A stretch of DNA of 9,325 nt from Candidatus Campbelliibacteriota bacterium (GTDB taxonomy: Bacteria; Patescibacteriota; Minisyncoccia; UBA9983): assembly GCA_003231675.1 (NCBI GenBank), contig QIJB01000065.1, positions 1 through 9,325 on the forward strand, in the 5' to 3' direction. Made by a program: the position numbers and the translations under genes. Under the pieces are notes generated by a model. It had not been told where the DNA came from and searched no databases. It saw only the letters and a list, made by a program, of their open reading frames with translations. Shown here in pieces: positions 1 through 4,650 of the stretch (positions are counted from its first letter, which is position 1; each line of letters starts with the position of its first letter).

Positions 1-22
1 AGCGAAATCGAAAAACCCCGGC

Positions 23-91
23 CCGTAGGGGAATCCCACTCCCTCCGCAAACAAAGACGCAGGCGCGAAGCGCTGAGGATATTGGCTTGCG
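23..91 (+). repeat. 69-bp direct repeat, copy A
   Basis: All 69 bases are identical to 3531-3599; the match stops at both flanks (22 differs from 3530, 92 differs from 3600). The unit holds the 18-mer gaatcccactccctccgc, then a 36-base segment with the mini-hairpin gcgcgaagcgc (63-73), and ends in ttgcg. In this copy the sequence after ttgcg runs into the inverted arm agtgggagtgggattc, so the two ends could pair into a stem of about 20 bp with a small bulge. Perfect identity over non-coding DNA 3.5 kb apart implies recent duplication or selection. Confidence 0.9.
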
Positions 92-269
92 AGTGGGAGT
101 GGGATTCACCACAAGGGCACTTCTTGTTTTGTAAACAAAACAATGTCGCGAACCGAGCCGCCGCGAAGCCCGATTTTGAGGAACGAAAAATCGGAGGCGG
201 CGAGTGGAGGTCAATGGAGTGAGGTTTTTGCGAGTCTGAAAGACGAAACAAAAACCCACGAGAGTGACC

Positions 270-287
270 GAATCCCACTCCCTCCGC
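270..287 (+). repeat. tRNA-3'-end-like 18-mer at the XRE junction
   Basis: This is an exact copy of gaatcccactccctccgc, also found at 31-48, 3539-3556 and 4531-4548. In tRNA terms it would be the end of a T-loop (gaat), the T-stem 3' strand (cccac), an acceptor 3' strand (tccctcc) and a discriminator G, as in many bacterial tRNA-Ser genes. No other tRNA parts are attached. It ends at the codon where recognisable XRE sequence begins. Confidence 0.75.
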
Positions 288-433
288 AAGTTGAAGCAGG
301 TAAAAAGTTGCGAAAGCCACAGGCGTATATCTCTAAAATAGAAAGAGGTGAGCGTAATATTGACGTGTTAGAACTCGTAGAGTTTGCAAAAAAATACAAA
401 AAGTCAATAGAGTATTTTGTACAACAACCATGA
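287..433 (+). pseudogene. XRE-family HTH regulator, 5'-truncated
   Basis: The frame from CAA at 287 reads QVEAGKKLRKPQAYISKIER and continues through a helix rich in charged residues to YFVQQP and a TGA stop (431-433). This is the second half of a Cro/CI-type helix-turn-helix domain: end of helix 2, recognition helix (PQAYISKIERGER), and helices 4-5. An intact domain has about 20 more N-terminal residues (helix 1 and the start of helix 2); here repeat DNA ending in ctccgc replaces them. The upstream open frame (ATG at 143) is repeat-derived and unlikely to restore function. I infer a beheaded regulator, the missing part being upstream of the window or deleted. A chimeric 96-residue protein from 143 is possible but would lack half the DNA-binding fold. 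Confidence 0.7.
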
Positions 434-446
434 TATAAGCTATAAT
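417..446 (+). promoter_or_regulatory. Probable promoter with consensus TATAAT
   Basis: A perfect -10 hexamer TATAAT (441-446) has a weak -35 TTGTAC (417-422) 18 bases upstream. Transcription would begin near 453, three bases before the ATG at 456, giving a nearly leaderless message for the 15-codon frame and the RadC-like gene. The box overlaps the very end of the XRE remnant. Confidence 0.5.
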
Positions 447-455
447 TTAAAGATT

Positions 456-503
456 ATGAAAAAAGACACTTTAGAAAACAATGAGCCGGAGAAGAAAATT
501 TAA
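456..503 (+). CDS. 15-codon ORF, likely detached N-terminus of RadC-like gene
   Basis: ATG at 456 reads MKKDTLENNEPEKKI and stops at TAA 501-503. It sits just behind a TATAAT box and is in the same frame as the RadC-like gene. Reading past the TAA gives GTQYLKKPVLEETNIP, which joins the downstream protein with no other stop. I therefore think the ancestral protein began at 456 and was about 171 residues long. Alternatives are a leader peptide, stop-codon readthrough, or an assembly or base error. The stop lies in the left arm of the palindrome at 500-520. Confidence 0.4.
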   Translation: MKKDTLENNEPEKKI

Positions 504-520
504 GGTACGCAGTACCTTAA
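500..520. repeat. Perfect palindrome, 9-bp arms
   Basis: Arms ttaaggtac (500-508) and gtaccttaa (512-520) flank a 3-base loop, gca. It lies between the 15-codon ORF and the RadC-like frame and contains the in-frame TAA. No T-run follows on the + strand, so it is a poor intrinsic terminator; it could be an operator, an RNA hairpin or a short palindromic insertion. Confidence 0.8.
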
Positions 521-530
521 GAAACCCGTA

Positions 531-971
531 TTGGAGGAAACCAACATCCCTAATTCAATACAGGGACCCGTAAAAAACCCTAACAAACTCTTTCATTTCA
601 TGAAAGAGTTGAAAGATTCAGCGGTTCCCACTTTTGTTGGAGTTTTTCTTGATGATGACTATCTTTCTATTGGCAATCAGATACTTGGTCACATCAAGGC
701 GAAAGATTTTAGCACAGGACTTCTGTTTCGATTTCACTACATCCTTGGTGGTAAACGCTTTGTTCTCATGACTAATCACACTAATGGTGACGCTACCCCA
801 ACTGAAGAAGATAGAAAACTTATATCAGATTTACAGATAAAAACTAAAGTGCTCGATGAGATTGAGTTTTTTGATTACGTCATCGTTGCAGGCGACCACT
901 ACTGGAGCATGAACGTACAAAATGGCACTGCGTGTCATTGCGGGCAGCAACACTATTGGTCGGAGGAATAG
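531..971 (+). CDS. RadC/JAB-domain protein, divergent active site
   Basis: The protein (146 residues from TTG at 531) matches the RadC-type JAB/MPN fold. A strand with KELKDSAVPTFVGVFLDDD is followed by the metal-site loop TNHTNGDATPTEED (81-94) and the C-terminal strand FDYVIVAGDHYWSM. Family members usually read HNHPSGDP-P-S-x-x-D. Here the first His is Thr (T81) while the second His (H83), G86, D87, P90 and D94 remain, so zinc binding and peptidase activity are doubtful. RadC-like proteins are usually linked to mobile DNA and recombination, with no settled biochemical role. The N-terminal HTH-like (HhH) part of full RadC is absent. The tail NGTACHCGQQHYWSEE has a CxC and extra His. The start is uncertain: TTG 531 has no upstream ribosome site, ATG 600 would cut the domain, and the same frame is open back to the TAA at 501. 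Confidence 0.75.
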   Translation: MEETNIPNSIQGPVKNPNKLFHFMKELKDSAVPTFVGVFLDDDYLSIGNQILGHIKAKDFSTGLLFRFHYILGGKRFVLMTNHTNGDATPTEEDRKLISDLQIKTKVLDEIEFFDYVIVAGDHYWSMNVQNGTACHCGQQHYWSEE

Positions 972-1185
972 TTACAAGATGCATTTATGTCTCTGGCACT
1001 AATGAAGATAATTTATCCACAGTCACTATCAATATTTTATCATTCTTTAATATTGAAATATTCTGAACTTTTAACTTCTCCTCATTTTTATTTTATAAAG
1101 ATTTCATTTACATCGTGTTATTATTAATAATAATCGCGAAGGTCGTTTATTAAATGATATTAACAATTTAATCAAATCATTAAAT
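972..1185. other. AT-rich intergenic region with palindrome
   Basis: There is no gene in these 214 bases. The second half is very AT-rich and holds a 16-base perfect palindrome, ttattattaataataa (1118-1133), followed by several overlapping taa/tta motifs up to the ATG at 1186. It probably contains the promoter of the secreted-protein pair; a weak -10 candidate is TTTAAT at 1167-1172. No ribosome binding site precedes 1186. Confidence 0.5.
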
Positions 1186-1899
1186 ATGATAAATAGACGA
1201 ACAAAATCTTTAGCAATAGGTGGAACACTACTTCTTAGTGTTGTCGTTTTTGTAGGAGTGGCTGGTGCTGTAGGTTTTGGCCCGACACTTGATGACCTGA
1301 GAAATAATGTGCGAGAATTGATAATGAACGAGGTACCCCCAGTCTCTGAAGGAGGAGGTTTTAATGCGTCTGCAACCTCAACCAGTCAGGCGGAGCTTGC
1401 AAGGACACGTCAACAAGAGCAAAAAGCAAAGGTCGAGAGCATCGTTTCTAAGGCAACCAGTTATGAAGAAGAGAAGATTACGAACCAGTTTGGAAAAATT
1501 GACGAGTATTTAACCATCAACAATACATTTAGGGATGTATCTTTCTGTGACGATAAGGTACTCAAGTCACGTCAAATAGTTATTGACGGAGTAGATGTAG
1601 TACAACGAATTGCATATTTAGCATCAAACAAATTGACAGAGAAAAACTTTGACGGCAGTACATTTGGACAAGGTATATGCAATAGTATTCCTGGCAATGT
1701 AGTTCACACGAGAGGTGTTTTAGAAACTCGTGATGTGACTGTTGTTGATGGTATGGATGACGGTAGTACTGTAATTACAGGAAAGACATATATTGTATTT
1801 CTTTCGGCAATGCAATTTGCTATTAGTCCTTCAATGAACGAGATCTTTTCTGTTGGTGGCTATGCTGGAGCATTGACTAAGATAGGTAACCTTAAATAA
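1186..1899 (+). CDS. Membrane-anchored or secreted protein of unknown function
   Basis: The 237-residue protein starts MINRRTKSLAIGG, a positively charged end followed by a hydrophobic stretch (about 8-30, LLLSVVVFVGVAGAVGFG), so it is exported or anchored. A linker with Gly/Ser/Thr (about 53-67) leads into a polar, Gln/Lys/Glu-rich stretch (68-100) that could form a coiled coil. The rest is a mixed alpha/beta region with two cysteines (FCDD and GICNS) that might form a disulfide outside the cell. I recognise no family. ATG 1186 is preferred because the hydrophobic segment begins right after it. It ends 4 bases before the M23 gene with no terminator between, so both are probably co-transcribed; a partner role in envelope remodelling or surface display is inference. 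Confidence 0.8.
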   Translation: MINRRTKSLAIGGTLLLSVVVFVGVAGAVGFGPTLDDLRNNVRELIMNEVPPVSEGGGFNASATSTSQAELARTRQQEQKAKVESIVSKATSYEEEKITNQFGKIDEYLTINNTFRDVSFCDDKVLKSRQIVIDGVDVVQRIAYLASNKLTEKNFDGSTFGQGICNSIPGNVVHTRGVLETRDVTVVDGMDDGSTVITGKTYIVFLSAMQFAISPSMNEIFSVGGYAGALTKIGNLK

Positions 1900-1903
1900 T
1901 ATT

Positions 1904-3028
1904 ATGACAAAATTCAAATCTAATATATTAGAGACTACCTCTATCGCACTACTATCACTTTTGGTCTTTGCTTCACCCTTAGTCGCTAGTGCCGCTGTAG
2001 ATTCTCGCAAACATGGAGCATTTCCTATAGGAATGGATACGTGGTATGGCAGTGTTTTCAACACAAGTGCACAACACGATGAAAAACTCAAACTTGGAGG
2101 ATGGGGCGATGAATATGATGCGTTGACTCGTTTTGACTTGAGTGGTCTACCTCTTGACGCAACTCAAGCAATTCTATGGTTGTACCACTATGGTACTGAA
2201 AATCCAACTAACATTAACTGGTACAGGAATACCGAACAATGGCACAGTGGGTCAGTTGGATGGAGTAATCGCCCGGCGAGTTCTTATGTTGGAACTACTG
2301 GCGCTCCAAGTGGCACAGGATGGTATGGTATTGATATCACTTCTTTCTACGATTCATGGCGTGCTGGAAATCCATCTAACGAGAATTTCGGTTTCTCGCT
2401 TAAGCCTGCCGGAACTAACAACCAATTTGAAATTTTTGCTTCATCAGGAAATTCAAATAGCGCAATCTGGCCTCAGATAGATGTGTATTATACAACCAGC
2501 CCGACTGACAATATCCCAAAGCTTAAGTGGCTTATTTCTACACCTTCGTATGCCAATCGTACAGTAAACCATTCTTTTGGAGCTAATTGGGCGGCGAATG
2601 TATATTGTGGTGGTCTTATCAAAAAACACAATGGTACTGACTTTACCGCTAGTGCAGGAACGGCTGTATATGCAGGTGAAGATGGTATTGTAAAAGAAAT
2701 AATAAACGACAGCCCATGGGCTTACAATATTGTGATGGAACACACCAGTCCGACTGGTGGTAAGTATACGACGGTATATTGGCATGTAAACCCTAGTGCT
2801 GATGCTTTTGCTTCTAACTCAGGCGGTTTTATTCCAAAAGGTTCGCAGATTGCAACAGTTGCCGACTTGGGAAGCAATACACACATCCATATAGGTACGG
2901 GAATGACAGCTTACAGTTCTCCTGATTCTGGTTCAGGTGCTTCACCTCAAACAAATTGTGGTGGGTACCTCGCTTTCCCTGCAAGCTTTGTTGATCCGAA
3001 TGATACGAGCAATATAATATATCACTAG
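1904..3028 (+). CDS. Secreted M23 peptidase with DNRLRE/CBM96-like domain
   Basis: The 374-residue protein begins with a signal peptide (about 1-31, hydrophobic SIALLSLLVFASPLVASA, likely cut after ASA). Residues about 60-197 look like a DNRLRE/CBM96-type beta-sandwich: DALTRFDLSGLP, then W113 and WSNRPASS, GIDITSFYDSW, and the closing strand QIDVYY. The C-terminal part (about 220-335) is a peptidase family M23 (LytM) domain: KHNGTDF gives the HxxxD pair (H242, D246), YWH the accessory His (H294), and THIHIG the HxH (H327, H329). All zinc ligands are present, so it should be an active endopeptidase, most likely on peptidoglycan cross-bridges. C235 and C352 may form a disulfide. Binding beta domain plus hydrolase suggests action on a surface, either its own wall or that of a host or neighbour bacterium (inference). 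Confidence 0.88.
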   Translation: MTKFKSNILETTSIALLSLLVFASPLVASAAVDSRKHGAFPIGMDTWYGSVFNTSAQHDEKLKLGGWGDEYDALTRFDLSGLPLDATQAILWLYHYGTENPTNINWYRNTEQWHSGSVGWSNRPASSYVGTTGAPSGTGWYGIDITSFYDSWRAGNPSNENFGFSLKPAGTNNQFEIFASSGNSNSAIWPQIDVYYTTSPTDNIPKLKWLISTPSYANRTVNHSFGANWAANVYCGGLIKKHNGTDFTASAGTAVYAGEDGIVKEIINDSPWAYNIVMEHTSPTGGKYTTVYWHVNPSADAFASNSGGFIPKGSQIATVADLGSNTHIHIGTGMTAYSSPDSGSGASPQTNCGGYLAFPASFVDPNDTSNIIYH

Positions 3029-3046
3029 GAAATAAGTAATCCGTAA

Positions 3047-3082
3047 TTAAAAATACCTCGATTTTCATCAAGGTATTTTTAA
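3047..3082 (+). terminator. Intrinsic terminator after M23 gene
   Basis: A perfect 12-bp stem, ttaaaaatacct (3047-3058) with aggtatttttaa (3071-3082), has a 12-base loop that can itself close by gat/atc. The T-run lies in the 3' arm. It starts 18 bases after the TAG of the peptidase gene and marks the end of the secreted pair. The A-run of the 5' arm would let it work in both directions. Confidence 0.8.
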
Positions 3083-3600
3083 TATAAAGATTGAGGTAGC
3101 ACCCAGTTCGCGAGTCACGGAGAAACAGTGGGCGGTATTGCGTAAGCAATAAACTTGTTAGCGAACTGTTTTGGAGTGATGAAGCGAACACGAAAAAACT
3201 AAAAATTGGCTTTGCTCTTTTTTCCTTTTTTTCTGCCCCCCAATTATTTTTTTAAAGGGGAAAGTCCATTTTTGTTTTTTCGGACGCTGGAGCGTTAGCG
3301 GAGGCGTGGGGTGCGGAGCATTACCATGAAGTCCAATGCGTACGTTAGAGATTAGCATTTCCACGCGCTCGGCGCGTGCGAGTTATCAATCGCTCCGCGA
3401 TTGTTTCTCAAAAAAGGTTCGCGCAAAGGTTACAATCTCACCGCAACGAACAAAGAGAGTGAAGGAGGGAAGAAAGCCAACTGCTTGGCTTTCGTGTGGG
3501 ATTCGAAGGGTTTTGAGATATTGAGCAAAGCCGTAGGGGAATCCCACTCCCTCCGCAAACAAAGACGCAGGCGCGAAGCGCTGAGGATATTGGCTTGCGG
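3083..3600. repeat. Non-coding block of consecutive hairpins
   Basis: No credible gene occurs here; short open frames give low-complexity, Arg/Ser-rich peptides. Perfect stem-loops follow one another: cagttcgc/gcgaactg (3104-3111, 3161-3168) enclosing tattgc/gcaata (3136-3141, 3146-3151); cacgcgc/gcgcgtg (3362-3368, 3372-3378); caatcgc/gcgattg (3387-3393, 3397-3403); gaaagccaa/ttggctttc (3472-3480, 3485-3493); gtgggattc/gaatcccac (3496-3504, 3539-3547). A 20-base pyrimidine run (3215-3234) lies near the left end. The style matches the block at 1-289. It could be a structured RNA or a nest of small mobile elements; no known RNA family is recognisable to me. Confidence 0.65.
3531..3599 (+). repeat. 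69-bp direct repeat, copy B
   Basis: Exact copy of 23-91, containing the 18-mer at 3539-3556. On its left, gtgggattcgaa (3496-3507), the reverse complement of a tRNA T-loop and T-stem strand, forms an inverted partner for the 18-mer. On its right the repeat ends at ttgcg, after which the flank differs from copy A: here tacttttt, there an inverted arm. The shared end point suggests a real element boundary. Confidence 0.9.
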
Positions 3601-3632
3601 TACTTTTTGGTTGATAAGAATATTTTTAGCTT

Positions 3633-3800
3633 TTAGTATTCTTTAATGTTCAGAACGCTTTCCAAATAAACGTTCGTTGCTTTTTCCCAGCTTCTCATCA
3701 TTTTTAAGAACTGTTTTTTCGTCTTTTACACAAAAAGTCTGTGGATTTCTTTTTGAAGATTTTTGAGAGCATAGTCTTCAGTTGCATATGCCTCAAACGT
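3633..3800 (-). pseudogene. Possible decayed reading frame, unknown family
   Basis: One minus-strand frame reads TFEAYATEDYALKNLQKEIH, then RLFV and TAA (3726-3728), then KTKKQFLKMMRSWEKATNVY, LESVLNIKEY and TAA (3633-3635). The composition is protein-like: amphipathic, charged, with a Trp. It overlaps the last codons of the orphan gene 3793-4305 in a shifted frame and has no start codon. It may be the end of a lost gene broken by one stop, or chance. I do not recognise a family. Confidence 0.3.
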
Positions 3801-4305
3801 TTACTTTTTTGGACACAGATGGATTTTTAATGGAACTTTTCGTTGGAATTACTTCAATAACTCCTTTCTTTTTATAAAACATAACGCGGTATTCGCGATC
3901 ATTATTACCAAGTATAATTATATCGTCTCGGGATTCGCTTATAAAATTTTTCGCATATACCGGATAGCATATTGATAATATGAAGTTATCAATATTTGGA
4001 AACTTTCCTTTTAAGAAAGATGCGATAGTGGAAAAACTTACTTTCTCACGACTTTTTGGATGTAAAAAACCACGCCCCCCATCTTCGTTGTAGTGTAAGG
4101 TAACAAATAAAACTTGATTTTCTGTTTTTGATCCAAGCAAAAAATATTTTCCTTCAAGCTCTTCGGCATTTCTAAAAATATATTTATACCCAAATCTTGT
4201 AAGTTGAGCATTCCATTCAATGCCCAAAGAATTAATTTCTTCAAAATTAGGAATTTTTATATTTGGCAAGCGTTCTGCGCGCTCAACTCTATTTTTTTCA
4301 AACAT
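3793..4305 (-). CDS. Orphan hypothetical protein
   Basis: The chosen start, ATG at 4305, gives 170 residues beginning MFEKNRVERAERLPNIKIPN and ending SVSKKVNV. The open frame extends to 4539, but those 78 extra residues translate repeat DNA (including the palindrome at 4441-4457 and the 18-mer). A leaderless promoter with TACAAT 6 bases before 4305 supports the shorter form. The sequence is an alpha/beta mix with strands such as YFLLGSKTENQVLFVTLHYN and DDIIILGNNDREYRVMFYKK and no signal peptide or membrane helix, so it is probably cytoplasmic. The pattern faintly recalls small nuclease or inhibitor folds, but no catalytic motif can be named. It is divergent from the kinase gene, with a repeat patch between them. 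Confidence 0.6.
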   Translation of the reverse strand: MFEKNRVERAERLPNIKIPNFEEINSLGIEWNAQLTRFGYKYIFRNAEELEGKYFLLGSKTENQVLFVTLHYNEDGGRGFLHPKSREKVSFSTIASFLKGKFPNIDNFILSICYPVYAKNFISESRDDIIILGNNDREYRVMFYKKKGVIEVIPTKSSIKNPSVSKKVNV

Positions 4306-4311
4306 ATAACA

Positions 4312-4339
4312 ATTGTAACATATGGATACTGTTTTCCAA
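4312..4339 (-). promoter_or_regulatory. Leaderless promoter of the orphan gene
   Basis: On the minus strand, TTGGAA (4339-4334), a 16-base spacer and TACAAT (4317-4312) stand 6 bases before the ATG at 4305, so transcription should start at or next to the A of the ATG. Spacing is the same as for the kinase promoter at 4617-4644, which makes both more believable and fixes the start of the gene. Confidence 0.55.
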
Positions 4340-4379
4340 TTGTTAGAATTCAGAAATACTCCACGCTTGTCTATCTTCC

Positions 4380-4548
4380 GAATCAGTAAACTTGCGAGCG
4401 TAATTGAAAGGAAATGGTTTTGGTCGAGTGGACGGCTGAGTCCCGCTAAAAGCGGGATGGGTTGTGTCCCGCGGCGCTTATGAGTGTTAAAGCCCGCAGG
4501 ACGAATAAACGAATTGGCGACCGTCAGGACGAATCCCACTCCCTCCGC
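4380..4548. repeat. Repeat patch with 18-mer and tight palindrome
   Basis: This stretch holds the perfect palindrome tcccgct-aaa-agcggga (4441-4457), two direct copies of caggacgaat (4497-4506, 4525-4534), and the fourth copy of gaatcccactccctccgc (4531-4548). GC content is higher than in the genes beside it. It separates two divergent leaderless promoters. The + strand gtcgagtggacggc (from about 4429) resembles a class II tRNA D-arm, but no T-arm 5' strand or acceptor partner exists, so no tRNA is called. The left limit is approximate. Confidence 0.5.
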
Positions 4549-4616
4549 TTGCCGGACCGTTGCCGTTTAATTTGCGCAATATAAATGTCACCTCATAAGG
4601 TTAACTGTACAATGTC

Positions 4617-4644
4617 TTGATTTGTCTCGGGAGGGGTTTATACT
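4617..4644 (+). promoter_or_regulatory. Leaderless promoter of the kinase-mannosidase operon
   Basis: TTGATT (4617-4622), 16 bases, then TATACT (4639-4644), with the ATG 6 bases after it at 4651. The predicted first base of the RNA is the A of the start codon. The GGGAGGGG at 4629-4636 lies inside the spacer, upstream of the predicted RNA start, so it cannot be a ribosome binding site for this message. Confidence 0.65.
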
Positions 4645-4650
4645 GAAATC

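Larger units (their letters stand above)
1..289. repeat. Hairpin-rich repeat block abutting a truncated XRE gene
   Basis: This block holds no convincing gene. It contains two direct copies of the 18-mer gaatcccactccctccgc (31-48, 270-287) and an inverted partial copy (95-107, gggagtgggattc). The second and inverted copies bracket a 162-base interior (108-269). That interior is filled with stem-loops: gttttg/caaaac at 126-131 and 136-141; gccgcc/ggcggc at 157-162 and 196-201 enclosing ccgatttt/aaaatcgg at 170-177 and 187-194; gtttttg/caaaaac at 224-230 and 249-255. An open frame crosses 143-286, but its translation is low-complexity and looks like chance. The block ends exactly where homology to an XRE regulator begins (about 287), so it probably inserted into that gene or recombined with it. 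The inverted arms resemble the ends of a small non-autonomous element, but no transposase or target duplication is visible. Confidence 0.6.

Noticed and set aside
143..286. Open frame from ATG 143 as a real N-terminus of the XRE protein
   Set aside because: The 48 residues are translated from repeat hairpins, have low complexity, and do not resemble helix 1 of the HTH fold.
500..520. Intrinsic terminator before the RadC-like gene
   Set aside because: The stem is perfect but no T-run follows on the + strand; only a weak aattttcttc tract follows on the minus strand, where no gene needs ending.
3253..3267. ggggaaagtcc resembling the conserved core of RNase P RNA
   Set aside because: Only a short match; the other conserved RNase P regions and pairing partners are not found in the surrounding bases.
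1..3600. CRISPR array from the repeated 18-mers
   Set aside because: Copies are irregularly spaced, partly inverted, and separated by hundreds to thousands of bases; there are no cas genes.
4306..4539. N-terminal extension of the orphan gene to 4539
   Set aside because: It covers the 18-mer and the palindrome of the repeat patch, and a leaderless promoter points to 4305. A Cys pair (CYNC) just before 4305 keeps a small doubt.
4425..4550. Possible class II tRNA (D-arm-like gtcgagtggacggc, stem-loop at 4441-4457, tRNA-like 3' end)
   Set aside because: There is no acceptor 5' strand pairing with tccctcc and no T-stem 5' strand (ggac precedes gaatccc). The anticodon position would read AAA, which is rare. 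At most a remnant.
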